Counted from the first letter of the stretch, positions 42,980-51,263 are shown. The stretch is 64,000 nt of DNA from Paenibacillus elgii NBRC 100335 (GCF_004000865.1 NZ_BIMB01000004.1:207657-271656); one strand, 5' to 3'. Translations and numbers: made by a program. Notes: generated from the sequence alone by a model not told the origin.

Positions 42980-43885
42980 ATGTCGGAGAAGTCAAGACGA
43001 TGGACAAATGGAATCGACTGGACGATGTGCGGTATTTTAGCATCGATTTACTTGGTTTGGCGCATCGGCACCGTCGGCGGCTGGACCTTGGAATGCTGGG
43101 TTCTGCTTTTGATTTGTCTGGTTGGGGTGCGAAAGGACCAGGTTGACGTCGAATGGATGAAATTTTTGGCGGTTGGGGTTCCGCTTCTCGGGGTGTTCTA
43201 TTATTTCTACGGCACCGGGAACGGCATCTGGTGGTCTATCGCCTACCGGATGTTTCAGAATAACCTTCATATCTGGAACTGGGACAGCATGATGAATAGC
43301 ATTCCGTTCAATGATGCGGCATGGGCCCGGACGATCAGCCATCCGAGGCTGGATAAAACCATGGTATGGATTTATAACTACGGGTTCGTGCTCTCGCTTT
43401 GGATCTGCATCGTGCGCAGCTATTGGACCCGCAGCGTGAAAAAGATGCTGTCCTACGCCTTGTCGGGCCATCTGCTGCAATTCCCGCTCATTTTGCCGTT
43501 CTATCACTTGATCCTGCTGCGCGAGGTGTGGTGGGTGAAAGGACAGCCCGATTTGCTCGGCCGACAGTTCGCCACGGAAAACGATTTGCTGACGAATGTC
43601 ATGAACTGCTTCCCGAGTATGCATACGTCGATTTCATTCGCGATGCTGCTGCTGGCGCTGCGCGAGCGGGACCGTATTTTCAAATACGTCATGGTGACCT
43701 ATTGCTCTGCCATCATCTTCTCGACGATGTATTTGCAGATCCACTGGGTGCTGGATGTCATCGCAGGCATGCTGTTCGCCTACGGTGTCGTCAAGCTTGC
43801 GGATACCGTCATCTATTGGGGATGCAAGCTCCTTCCCGCCCGGTTTAACAAGCTTTATGCGGCAGCGGAAGGAAGAGCCGGATGA
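42980..43885 (+). CDS. PAP2-superfamily membrane phosphatase/transferase
   Basis: A 301-residue membrane protein with about six helices. ATG 42980 is used; a TTG at 42965 is possible. The PAP2 core is clear in motif 2 (CFPSMHTSIS, His) and motif 3 (IHWVLDVIAG, His and Asp). The arrangement resembles the PAP2_3 or inositolphosphotransferase-like branch (Aur1 type), which moves head groups between lipids, more than a simple phosphatase. It overlaps the GH26-like gene by 4 nt. The two may act on the same envelope glycan or glycolipid. Confidence 0.83.
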   Translation: MSEKSRRWTNGIDWTMCGILASIYLVWRIGTVGGWTLECWVLLLICLVGVRKDQVDVEWMKFLAVGVPLLGVFYYFYGTGNGIWWSIAYRMFQNNLHIWNWDSMMNSIPFNDAAWARTISHPRLDKTMVWIYNYGFVLSLWICIVRSYWTRSVKKMLSYALSGHLLQFPLILPFYHLILLREVWWVKGQPDLLGRQFATENDLLTNVMNCFPSMHTSISFAMLLLALRERDRIFKYVMVTYCSAIIFSTMYLQIHWVLDVIAGMLFAYGVVKLADTVIYWGCKLLPARFNKLYAAAEGRAG

Positions 43886-45366
43886 AGCTCAAAAAAACGC
43901 ACGTCATTTCCGGCGTCGTATTCGCCGCTCTGCTCGGCGTCTTTATCGCGCAATCCATGGTCTCCGAGCCTATGGCGACGTATACCGATTTGCCTTATGG
44001 GTATGAGCTGAGCTATCCGAAGCAAATGAAAGTCGACCGTTCCTGGCCCGGGGTCCGAACGCGCTTGTGTGACGAAACGACCCAAATCGACGTGTATTAC
44101 GATAATTTCAACGGTACCGTATCCGACGCCGCCACGTATATCGGGTACGGCAATCGGTTTATCGAGAATACGAAGGATCACCGCGTAACCATGAACGAAA
44201 CCAAGACGGTGGGCGGCCTGTCCGTCCATCTGCTGAAATGGGAGCGCGATAAGCTCAAGCACGTGGAGAACGACAAGCCCTACTACGCCAGCGCGGAAAT
44301 TGTCAAGAACGACAAAGAAGTCTACACCATCGCGATCAAGTCCGCCCAGCCCATCACGAATGACGAGAAGATCGTGAATTCGTTCCGGGTCATTCCGCCT
44401 CAGGGGGACAAGCCGGAGCTTGGCACGGTGACCAAGAAGGCGCCGCTCAAAACCAATCTGGAAACGGCGGAAGAGTACCGCAAGCTGTTTATGACAGACG
44501 GCCTGAAATGGGGCATTTACGAGCGGTCGGCTCCGGGTAAAATGAATCTTCTTCATGCGCTGGAGCAGAAGCTGGACTACAAGTTCGGTCTGTTGATCCT
44601 GTACAAGTCCTTATCGACGGGCTTTCCGGCGGACGATTTAAAAAACGCGTACGATGACAACCGCCTTGTCCAATTGACGCTGCAAACGATGCGGTTCGGC
44701 GAACAGAACCCCAGCGTGATGTACGACATTTTGAACGGAAAATATGACGAGTTTTTCACCAAATACGCGCAGGACATCAAGGCGTTCGGCCATCCCCTGC
44801 TGTTCCGGCTGAACAACGAGATGAACGGGGACTGGGTGCCTTATTCCGCCTATCACAACTCCAAGGACCCGGAGCTGTATACGGAGGTCTGGAAATATAT
44901 TTACCGGACCTTCCAGAGCCAGGGTGTCGATAACGTCCTGTGGGTATGGAACCCGAATCACTCGTCCAAGCCCGAATTCCAGTGGAATCATCCGCTGCTT
45001 TATTATCCGGGCGACGACTACGTCGACGTGGTCGGGCTGACCGCTTACAATACCGGCACCTATTACCCGGGCGAGCAGTGGAGCACGTTCGACGAGCTGT
45101 ATGCGCCATTGTACGCCCAATACAGCAAGTGGTTCGAACAGCCGCTGATGATCACGGAATTCGCCTCCAGCTCGGTCGGCGGGAATAAAGCACAGTGGGT
45201 GGACAACATGTTCAAGGACATCAAAAAATATCCCAAGCTGAAAGCGGCCATCTGGTGGAGCCATACGGATTTCGATCCGGACGACCGCCCGGCCCGCAAA
45301 TATAAGCTGGACGAAACGCCGGAGGTGGTCGAGCGGTTCCGTCAGCATTTGCAGGAATATAAGTAG
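43882..45366 (+). CDS. Membrane-anchored GH26-like glycoside hydrolase
   Basis: A 494-residue protein with an N-terminal signal anchor (about 8-27). A domain of unknown type (about 30-175, GYELSYPKQMKVDRSWPG...) precedes a TIM barrel of GH26 type (about 190-490). The acid/base Glu is in FRLNNEMNGDW and the nucleophile Glu in LMITEFASS. GH26 enzymes cleave beta-mannans or mixed beta-glucans. Membrane anchoring and coupling to a PAP2 gene suggest a cell-surface polymer as substrate. It ends the ECF-controlled operon. Confidence 0.85.
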   Translation: MKLKKTHVISGVVFAALLGVFIAQSMVSEPMATYTDLPYGYELSYPKQMKVDRSWPGVRTRLCDETTQIDVYYDNFNGTVSDAATYIGYGNRFIENTKDHRVTMNETKTVGGLSVHLLKWERDKLKHVENDKPYYASAEIVKNDKEVYTIAIKSAQPITNDEKIVNSFRVIPPQGDKPELGTVTKKAPLKTNLETAEEYRKLFMTDGLKWGIYERSAPGKMNLLHALEQKLDYKFGLLILYKSLSTGFPADDLKNAYDDNRLVQLTLQTMRFGEQNPSVMYDILNGKYDEFFTKYAQDIKAFGHPLLFRLNNEMNGDWVPYSAYHNSKDPELYTEVWKYIYRTFQSQGVDNVLWVWNPNHSSKPEFQWNHPLLYYPGDDYVDVVGLTAYNTGTYYPGEQWSTFDELYAPLYAQYSKWFEQPLMITEFASSSVGGNKAQWVDNMFKDIKKYPKLKAAIWWSHTDFDPDDRPARKYKLDETPEVVERFRQHLQEYK

Positions 45367-45408
45367 TCCCGGAGCGGAGGCAGCAGGCAATCCCTTGCCG
45401 TCCCGTTT

Positions 45409-45434
45409 GTTTCATCGCTTCTCTGCAAGGGTAA
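45409..45434 (+). promoter_or_regulatory. Sigma-B promoter of the glsB-ytxH unit
   Basis: GTTTCA (45409-45414), 14-nt spacer, GGGTAA (45429-45434). The same hexamers with 14-15 nt spacing stand before rsbV, the DUF948 gene and dps. Confidence 0.8.
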
Positions 45435-45481
45435 AAAGAGGCAAGCCAGTCAGTCCACCTTCCAAAAGGAGCGTGAAGAAG

Positions 45482-45739
45482 ATGATAAGCTTGCTGATTA
45501 CTTTACTTATGGCGCTTGTGATCGGAGCGATCGGTTCCGCCCTTGCGCCGGGAGCGATGCCGGGAGGCATCATCGGTTCCATGATCGCCGGGTTCGTCGG
45601 TGCTTGGCTCGGCTATCTGCTGCTTGGTTCCTGGGGACCCGTCATCGGCGGTTTCGCCGTCGTACCTGCGATTATCGGCGCAGCGTTGTTCGTCTTCCTG
45701 CTCGGTCTCGTGGCCAAAGGCCTCAACCGTACAGCGTAA
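45482..45739 (+). CDS. GlsB/YeaQ/YmgE-family stress membrane protein
   Basis: An 85-residue small membrane protein made of three Gly-rich hydrophobic segments (IGAIGSALAPGAMPGGIIGSMIAGFVGAWLGYLLLG). ATG 45482 lies about 10 nt after AAGGAG; the upstream in-frame ATG precedes the promoter-proximal leader only. Members are induced by envelope or general stress. Here a sigma-B-type promoter lies 48 bases upstream of the start. It is followed by a YtxH-type gene. Confidence 0.88.
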   Translation: MISLLITLLMALVIGAIGSALAPGAMPGGIIGSMIAGFVGAWLGYLLLGSWGPVIGGFAVVPAIIGAALFVFLLGLVAKGLNRTA

Positions 45740-45797
45740 GCTTCAAGTCGCACCGTCTCTAGCGGATTCCAATACGAATGCAAAGGAGCGATGAAGC

Positions 45798-46232
45798 ATG
45801 ACTACGGCAAATACAGCCAATGAAAGCAAAAGCAACCTGCTGCTCGGAACGTTGATCGGAGGCACCGCCGGGGCGCTGATTGCCCTCTTGCTGGCGCCGA
45901 AATCCGGACGCGAGCTGCGCAGCGACCTGATGGACGCCATGCAAACCTTACAGACCAAAGGTCAGGAGCTGATGGCCGCCTGCAAGGAGAAAGCTTCCGA
46001 AACCGTCGAAGAGGTGCGGGAGCAGGGTAGTCAATTGGCGGACAAAGCGCACGACATGACGGACCGCGTCGCGGAAGCGTCCCATGAGGCGATTGACCGT
46101 GCGGCCGACGTGACCCAAGATAAGCTGGAGAAAGCGCAATCCGCCGGCCACCGCGCCCTCGATAACGCGCAGAGCACCTCCCACAAGGCGATCGATCAGG
46201 CCGACCGCGCGGTAAGCTCCTCCAAAGGATAA
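45798..46232 (+). CDS. YtxH-domain stress protein
   Basis: A 144-residue protein. The YtxH domain comprises a Gly/Ala-rich membrane segment (LLGTLIGGTAGALIALLLAPKSGRELR, about 14-40) and a long amphipathic, LEA-like helix rich in Ala, Asp, Lys and Glu with 11-residue-like repeats. AAAGGAG precedes the ATG. It is co-transcribed with the glsB-like gene and ended by a terminator. YtxH proteins of Bacillus belong to general stress operons. Confidence 0.88.
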   Translation: MTTANTANESKSNLLLGTLIGGTAGALIALLLAPKSGRELRSDLMDAMQTLQTKGQELMAACKEKASETVEEVREQGSQLADKAHDMTDRVAEASHEAIDRAADVTQDKLEKAQSAGHRALDNAQSTSHKAIDQADRAVSSSKG

Positions 46233-46243
46233 AGCATCATTGG

Positions 46244-46285
46244 AAAACCGGTATCTCTGCCTCAGCGCAGACGTACCGGTTTTTT
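46244..46285 (+). terminator. Terminator of the glsB-ytxH unit
   Basis: AAAACCGGTA and TACCGGTTTTTT close a long stem with inner CTCTGC/GCAGA-type pairing, followed by T-rich sequence. Confidence 0.82.
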
Positions 46286-46340
46286 CGCGTTTGCCGGACC
46301 TGCCAATGCTGATCCCGGGTCAGAACGGGTGCATCCCGTA

Positions 46341-46364
46341 GAGTACTAGCTTAAGTTAGTACTC
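46341..46364. promoter_or_regulatory. Palindrome upstream of the CPBP gene
   Basis: GAGTACTA (46341-46348) and TAGTACTC (46357-46364) form an 8-bp inverted repeat with an 8-nt centre, 68 bases before the start codon. It is a candidate operator; no regulator lies beside it. Confidence 0.45.
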
Positions 46365-46431
46365 GTCATGACCAAGCTGTGCCGTTTATGATGGACGGAA
46401 GACAGGAACAGAAGGGTGACGGATAGCAACT

Positions 46432-47115
46432 ATGGACCGATACGAAATTCCCATTTTATTCCTCGGCCCGACGGTCATGATTGCGGCCGGACTGCAGGGG
46501 ATGCACAGCGTCCCGCTCACGTTCGCTTTATTTTACGGCTGGCTGCTGCTGGTTCCTTTGGGGAGCTCCATTCTCCGCCGCCGAACAGGAAACCCCGCCG
46601 ATTCCCGGGTTCAGACCGATCGGAGACGGCAGCGGCAAAAGACCGATATCCTCCTGGGCATCGGCTCGGGCGCGGCGTTTTTCGGGGCGATCGTTGCCGC
46701 AGCCGCCTGGTTTCATCCTTTGTTTCTGGATATCCCCCGGCTAAAAGGGTTGCTGCAGGAATGGCATTTTTCCGGGGAGCATACGATATGGCTGGTGCTG
46801 GTGCTGCTGGTGCTGAACCCGCTGCTGGAGGAAACGTACTGGAGAGGATACGTGCTGCGGAAGCTGACGGATGGCAGAGTAAGCCCTGCCATGGCCGTCT
46901 TTCTAACCTCTTTGTTCTACAGCCTGTACCATGTGCTGTCGATTGTGCCGATCTTCGAGCGCCCTTGGAATATCGCGCTGGTGCTCCCCGTTTTCGCCGC
47001 CGGTCTTTTCTGGGGCTGGATGCGTCTCCGCCATGCCTCGCTGACCGGCTCCGTACTGAGCCACAGCTTCGCGGATGCGGGCATCATGGGCATCTATTTT
47101 CTCTATCTAAGCTAG
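46432..47115 (+). CDS. CPBP-family intramembrane protease
   Basis: A 227-residue membrane protein with about six helices. The Abi/CPBP signature is complete: EETYWRGYVLRKL (Glu-Glu-x3-Arg, near residues 132-138), a membrane histidine in FYSLYHVLS, and the last SHSFADAG motif. Relatives process prenylated proteins or act in bacteriocin self-immunity. The neighbours do not indicate a target. Confidence 0.87.
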   Translation: MDRYEIPILFLGPTVMIAAGLQGMHSVPLTFALFYGWLLLVPLGSSILRRRTGNPADSRVQTDRRRQRQKTDILLGIGSGAAFFGAIVAAAAWFHPLFLDIPRLKGLLQEWHFSGEHTIWLVLVLLVLNPLLEETYWRGYVLRKLTDGRVSPAMAVFLTSLFYSLYHVLSIVPIFERPWNIALVLPVFAAGLFWGWMRLRHASLTGSVLSHSFADAGIMGIYFLYLS

Positions 47116-47145
47116 CTATGCCCCGGCAAAGCAAAACCGGGGCCG

Positions 47146-47472
47146 TCAGCCCCGGTTCAGATGCTCGATCCACAAGTCCTCTGTGATATGCTCCTTTAAA
47201 CAGAAGGTAACCGGTATACGCTCCCGCTCCGGCTTTACAAAATGCCCGTTGTCCAAGTAATAGCCACACTCTTTGGCCGCCGACAGCATTTTGCAGAATT
47301 GCTCCGCCGCTCTGATCGCCTCTTCCTTATCCGAAAACGTTTCCAACACGTTACCGAATCCCAGCGGATTAGTCGCAGCCTGAATGGACAAATGGTACTT
47401 CCCGCCTTCCTCGCGAACCATCACTTCGCTTCCGTGACATTTGATGCTATGTTTGACCTTCATGACCTTCAC
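47146..47472 (-). CDS. Hypothetical protein
   Basis: A 108-residue soluble protein of unknown function. It starts with short strands (KVKHSIKCHGSEVMVREEGGKYHLSI), followed by a helix (SDKEEAIRAAEQFCKMLSAA) and a tail with CLKEHITEDLWIEHL. No known motif was recognised. A GC-rich hairpin overlaps its stop codon (about 47130-47157) and may protect or end both convergent transcripts. Confidence 0.65.
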   Translation of the reverse strand: MKVMKVKHSIKCHGSEVMVREEGGKYHLSIQAATNPLGFGNVLETFSDKEEAIRAAEQFCKMLSAAKECGYYLDNGHFVKPERERIPVTFCLKEHITEDLWIEHLNRG

Positions 47473-47696
47473 CGCCTTATTTCTGGGAGTATGGAGTGTT
47501 GCTTAAGCTTTATTACCCGAAGCCCGTCCGCTTGAAACGGCCGTTCGGAAGAGGCCGTGGCTTGTCCGATGCGCCTTCCCCACAACAATGATAGGCAATC
47601 CCTATAAGCGGAATATGCAATACGTATTTCCCAAACAAGCTCCCAGGGCGCATACTGTTACACAAAAGAAAAACGCAAGGAAAGGAGTTTTCGCCC

Positions 47697-48305
47697 ATGG
47701 GAAAATTGTTTCCGGCCCTGCTTCCCGAGCATGAGGCGTTTATTCGCAAGCAGCGCCTCTTCTTCGTCGGGTCCGCCCCGCTGGAGGCGGAAGGTCATGT
47801 GAACCTGTCGCCCAAAGGATACGACGTGTTTCGAATCGTCTCGCCGACCGAGGTAGGGTATTTGGACTTGACCGGCAGCGGGAACGAGACAAGCGCGCAT
47901 TTGGAGGAAAACGGCCGGATTACGCTGATGTTCGTTGCGTTCGAAGGGCCTCCCCTCATCTTGAGGCTGTACGGAAAGGGCCGCGTCATCCTTCCCGGGA
48001 CCGCCGACTGGAAGACGTGGGCGCCCCGCTTCGAGCTGCTTCCCGGAACGCGGCAAATTATCGGCGTCGACGTTCACGCCGTGAAAACCTCCTGCGGGTT
48101 CAGCGTGCCCTTCTACACGTACGAGCGAGAACGCGATACGCTGCAGCGGTGGGCCGGAGCCAAACGCGACGACGAGCTGAACGATTACTGGCGCAGCAAA
48201 AACGCCGTCAGCATGGACGGCATCCCCACGCCGCTCGGCCGGCAGATCGCCGAATACGCTCCCTTCGAGGACGAACGGGGCGACAACGAAAAAACTCGCC
48301 CTTAG
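47697..48305 (+). CDS. Pyridoxamine 5'-phosphate oxidase-like flavoprotein
   Basis: A 202-residue protein with the split-barrel FMN-binding fold. Segments typical of the family are RLFFVGSAPLEAEGHVNLSPKGYDVFRI, EVGYLDLTGSGNETSAHLEENGRITLMFVAFEG and LRLYGKGRVI. The C-terminus of true PdxH is missing, so it is a general PPOX-family reductase with unknown substrate. AAAGGAG precedes the ATG, and it is a single gene. Confidence 0.85.
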   Translation: MGKLFPALLPEHEAFIRKQRLFFVGSAPLEAEGHVNLSPKGYDVFRIVSPTEVGYLDLTGSGNETSAHLEENGRITLMFVAFEGPPLILRLYGKGRVILPGTADWKTWAPRFELLPGTRQIIGVDVHAVKTSCGFSVPFYTYERERDTLQRWAGAKRDDELNDYWRSKNAVSMDGIPTPLGRQIAEYAPFEDERGDNEKTRP

Positions 48306-48320
48306 CTGTAAAGGGCGAGT

Positions 48321-49109
48321 CTATGAACCTAAACCGATATCGTCGGCCCCCGGCTCGGTAAAATATTTCTTCAGCTTGTCGAGGGCCCGCTTCTGAATGC
48401 GCGACACGCTCATCTGCGAAACGCCGAGCTGATTCGCAATCGTCCGCTGCGACTGGCCTTCCACATAGGCGAGATGCAGCACCTGCTGCTCCTCCGGCTT
48501 CAAATGAACGAGCGCCTCTTGCAAGGCGAGGCGGTTCTCCACCCGCAGATAAGCGTCGCTCGGGCTCCCGATCACATCGCCGATCGTCGATCCGTTATCT
48601 TCCGTGGATAGCGGAGTATCCAGCGAGACATAGTGGTAATAATCGCGTCCGGCGAGGATTTCGATCGTTTCCTCGACCGACAGCTCCATCTCCGCGGCGA
48701 TTTCATCGACATTCGGCGAGCGCTCCAGCTTGACCGTGAGCATGTCCACCACCTGCTGAATCTGGTTGCCTTTTTCCTTGATTCGCCTCGGAACCTGGAC
48801 ATACCAGGATTTGTCGCGCAAATAATTTTTCATATGGCCGATGACGCTTTTCATCATATAGGCTTCAAACTGCACGCCCATCGACAGATCGAACTGCTTC
48901 AGCAGCTTCAATACCGACATTTGCCCCACTTGGTACAGGTCTTCGAACAGATCGGGGCGATTGCGTGACATTTTGCCGGCTGCCATCTTGACCATAGGCT
49001 CGTACTGCTGCAGCAGAACCGTAGCTGTCTCGTTGCAGCCGGTTTCTTGATACCTTACGATGAGCTCCTCGGCACTCGCATTGGCAAATCGCTCCGAATT
49101 AATTTTCAT
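48321..49109 (-). CDS. sigB: General stress sigma factor SigB
   Basis: A 262-residue sigma factor of the SigB/SigF group. ATG 49109 overlaps the rsbW stop (ATGA) and follows GAGGAAA. Region 2 (DLFEDLYQVGQMSVLKLLKQFDLSMGVQFEAYMMKSVIGHMKNYLRDKSW), region 3 (VQVPRRIKEKGNQIQQVVDML) and region 4 (LKPEEQQVLHLAYVEGQSQRTIANQLGVSQMSVSRIQKRAL) are intact. It is the last gene of rsbV-rsbW-sigB. Its activity should be released when dephosphorylated RsbV captures RsbW. A self-recognised promoter precedes rsbV. Confidence 0.94.
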   Translation of the reverse strand: MKINSERFANASAEELIVRYQETGCNETATVLLQQYEPMVKMAAGKMSRNRPDLFEDLYQVGQMSVLKLLKQFDLSMGVQFEAYMMKSVIGHMKNYLRDKSWYVQVPRRIKEKGNQIQQVVDMLTVKLERSPNVDEIAAEMELSVEETIEILAGRDYYHYVSLDTPLSTEDNGSTIGDVIGSPSDAYLRVENRLALQEALVHLKPEEQQVLHLAYVEGQSQRTIANQLGVSQMSVSRIQKRALDKLKKYFTEPGADDIGLGS

Positions 49110-49555
49110 ACCATTTCCTCGCTCCTGCATACCCGCTTGGTCAAGATGACCTCCGTGCCGATACCCGTCTTGACCACGACATCGTCCATGAGCGCCTGCA
49201 TCAAATAAATCCCAAGGCCTCCTACATGGATGTCGTTCAGCGATTTATCGTGCAACGATCCGGCCCGCCGCGCCTTCTCGGCGTAATCGAAGCTTGGTCC
49301 CTGATCCTTGACCACAATGCGCAGACCGTCCTCAATTCGCTCGAAGCGGACCTCCATCAGGCCCGGACTGCCCGGTTCATAAGCATGAACCACCGCATTA
49401 TTGCACGCTTCGGCGACGGCCACCTTCATATCCTCGATTTCCTCGTAAGAGAAGCCCAGCTTGGAGCTGATACCGTAAAGCGTCAAGCGGACCAAATCGA
49501 TAAATTCCGCTTCCGCAGGCACAGTGAGACTAACAACATGGGATTCGGGTTTCAT
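49106..49555 (-). CDS. rsbW: Anti-sigma-B factor, serine kinase RsbW
   Basis: A 149-residue GHKL-type kinase that binds SigB and phosphorylates RsbV. The N-box reads EACNNAVVHAYE, the G1-type motif VKDQGPSFD and the G2 motif HVGGLGIYLMQALMD. Length is normal for the family. It is coupled to sigB by a 4-nt overlap and lies 27 nt after rsbV. Confidence 0.94.
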   Translation of the reverse strand: MKPESHVVSLTVPAEAEFIDLVRLTLYGISSKLGFSYEEIEDMKVAVAEACNNAVVHAYEPGSPGLMEVRFERIEDGLRIVVKDQGPSFDYAEKARRAGSLHDKSLNDIHVGGLGIYLMQALMDDVVVKTGIGTEVILTKRVCRSEEMV

Positions 49556-49582
49556 ACGGTCTCTTCTTTCCTTTCCTATCCG

Positions 49583-49939
49583 TTAATAAACGCGCGCTTG
49601 GGACTTCCCGGCGGACTCGTTCGGCTGCAAAAACGGGGTGATGCCCGTCAGATCGAACAGCCGCTTGATTTTCGGCGGAATCTCCTGTACCTCGAACGGC
49701 GCTTTCAGCACGTCTCTGGCTTTTAATACCGATACAATCACACCGATGCCGGTGCTGTCAATATACTGCAGGCCGTTCAGGTTCAGCACGAGCTTGCGGC
49801 TCGTATCGGCAATGAACGTATCCAGCGCGCAGCGTAAATCCGAAACTTTGGACAAATCCAGCTCGCCATGCAAATACACGGTATTGGCATGCTCGGTTCG
49901 TTGCGTGTCGACATGAAACGATTGTTGTTTATTCATCAT
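49583..49939 (-). CDS. rsbV: Anti-anti-sigma factor RsbV
   Basis: A 118-residue STAS-domain protein. The phosphorylatable Ser lies in LQYIDSTGIGVIV, and the strand VYLHGELDLSKVSDL begins the domain. GGGAGGAA is 10 nt before the ATG. It is the first gene of the operon; a sigma-B-type promoter lies 75-100 bases upstream. No RsbP/RsbU phosphatase gene is in the window. Confidence 0.93.
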   Translation of the reverse strand: MMNKQQSFHVDTQRTEHANTVYLHGELDLSKVSDLRCALDTFIADTSRKLVLNLNGLQYIDSTGIGVIVSVLKARDVLKAPFEVQEIPPKIKRLFDLTGITPFLQPNESAGKSQARVY

Positions 49940-50013
49940 ACCCGCGTGGTTCCTCCCCGTTCGCAGCTTGTCTGCTCCAAGAGCCGTGCTGCATTCTCGA
50001 ATTTGATTGTTAT

Positions 50014-50039
50014 TTACCCCGGGGCCGAACGTTTGAAAC
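50014..50039 (-). promoter_or_regulatory. Sigma-B promoter of the rsbV-rsbW-sigB operon
   Basis: Minus strand GTTTCA (50039-50034), 14-nt spacer, GGGTAA (50019-50014). It indicates autoregulation of sigB. Confidence 0.8.
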
Positions 50040-50081
50040 AGCGCGGGCGGAATTTTCTGCCGACTGGAGCCGGACTCTTGC

Positions 50082-50561
50082 TCAGGTCTGCTGCGGGTAA
50101 GCCTGCTGCCGCGCTTGCGACTTGCGACTGCGGAACGCCTGCCATAGCTCGATCGCTACGGGCACCGCCTGCATGACCGTCGCAACCTTATCCTTTCCGG
50201 GCCCGCCTCCGGCCGCCGGCCGTTGCTTCACCGCTTTGGTACGGATGCTCCCCGCCACCGAGGCCGAGGCTTGCTTGATCGAGGAGGTGATTTCCTGTAC
50301 CGCATCGCCGATATTTTTGACGGAGTAGACGACCGAATCGATCGAGTGCAGCTTGTTGCGGACATCGACGGTCACTTCGTTCGTATGCCGCAGCACCTCC
50401 GTCGCTTCTCTGCTGATTCCATTCACCTGCTGCTGAAGCTCCCGGATCGTCTCGTTGGTCTGCAGGAGCACGGTTGATAAGGAACGCAAGGTCATGATCA
50501 AAAAGACGACCAGCGCCGCGAAGGCCAACGCAATGACGGCCACACTGATTTCAATTATCAT
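50082..50561 (-). CDS. DUF948-domain membrane-anchored protein
   Basis: A 159-residue protein with one N-terminal membrane helix (about 5-27, VAVIALAFAALVVFLIMTL). A coiled-coil DUF948 region (about 28-105) holds repeating NETIRELQQQVNGISREATEVLRHTNEV heptads, and the tail is basic. ATG 50561 follows GGAGGAG. It is preceded by a perfect sigma-B promoter. DUF948 proteins such as YtxG accompany YtxH in Bacillus stress operons, which fits the ytxH-like gene at 45798. Confidence 0.88.
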   Translation of the reverse strand: MIIEISVAVIALAFAALVVFLIMTLRSLSTVLLQTNETIRELQQQVNGISREATEVLRHTNEVTVDVRNKLHSIDSVVYSVKNIGDAVQEITSSIKQASASVAGSIRTKAVKQRPAAGGGPGKDKVATVMQAVPVAIELWQAFRSRKSQARQQAYPQQT

Positions 50562-50612
50562 AATCTCCTCCACCCTTTCATGAATGCGGTTCGCGCCAAG
50601 CTTGGAATATTC

Positions 50613-50638
50613 TTACCCGTGGCGGTCCTGCTTGAAAC
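50613..50638 (-). promoter_or_regulatory. Sigma-B promoter of the DUF948 gene
   Basis: Minus strand GTTTCA (50638-50633), 14-nt spacer, GGGTAA (50618-50613), 52-77 bases before the start. Confidence 0.8.
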
Positions 50639-50664
50639 CTGCGCCCTCAACGGGCCTTGTCCAT

Positions 50665-50691
50665 GTTTCATCCTTCACTGGGACGGGGTAA
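50665..50691 (+). promoter_or_regulatory. Sigma-B promoter of dps
   Basis: GTTTCA (50665-50670), 15-nt spacer, GGGTAA (50686-50691), 46 bases before the dps ATG. It stands back to back with the DUF948 promoter. Confidence 0.8.
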
Positions 50692-50737
50692 GAAGGCACA
50701 GGCAAGACATTACATGACGAAGCGGAGGTAATCTCAT

Positions 50738-51256
50738 ATGGCGAACGTAATGGAGAAGGAAAAGGAAACGAAAACGACGGAAGCAAAGCCGGCCAAGAAC
50801 ACAAAGGATACGAAAAAATCAAGCGGACTGCACGCGCTCCTGGGTAGGCAGGTCGCCAACTGGGCCGTGCTTCATATCAAAATTCACCAGCATCATTGGT
50901 ATGTGAAGGGGCCGAATTTCTATACGCTGCATCTGAAATTCGAGGAGCTGTACGAGGAAGCGTCCCTGACGATGGACCAGCTCGCAGAGCGGCTGCTGTC
51001 GGTCGGAGGTCAGCCGGTATCCACGACGAAGGAGATTGCCGCAGCGGCCACGATCAAGGAGCACGAGCCGTTCACCTCGGCAAGCGATATGGTGCAGTGC
51101 CTGCGCGACGACTTCTCGATGGTGATCGAAGAAACGGGCGAAGCGATGGAGCTTGCGGAGCAGGAAGGCGATGAGGGCACCCATGACATGCTGCTGGAGC
51201 TGAAGACGCGCCTGGAGAAGCACGTCTGGATGCTGAACGCCTATTTGAACGAATAA
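50738..51256 (+). CDS. dps: Dps-family DNA-protecting ferritin
   Basis: A 172-residue member of the Dps family, which forms dodecameric shells that oxidise and store iron and protect DNA. The ferroxidase residues are visible: His in LHIKIHQHHWYVKGPNF, and Asp/Glu in LYEEASLTMDQLAERLL. The first 30 residues are a Lys/Thr-rich disordered tail (KEKETKTTEAKPAKNTK) that could bind DNA. AGCGGAGGT precedes the ATG. The sigma-B promoter makes it part of the local stress regulon. Confidence 0.93.
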   Translation: MANVMEKEKETKTTEAKPAKNTKDTKKSSGLHALLGRQVANWAVLHIKIHQHHWYVKGPNFYTLHLKFEELYEEASLTMDQLAERLLSVGGQPVSTTKEIAAAATIKEHEPFTSASDMVQCLRDDFSMVIEETGEAMELAEQEGDEGTHDMLLELKTRLEKHVWMLNAYLNE

Positions 51257-51263
51257 AGACGAC

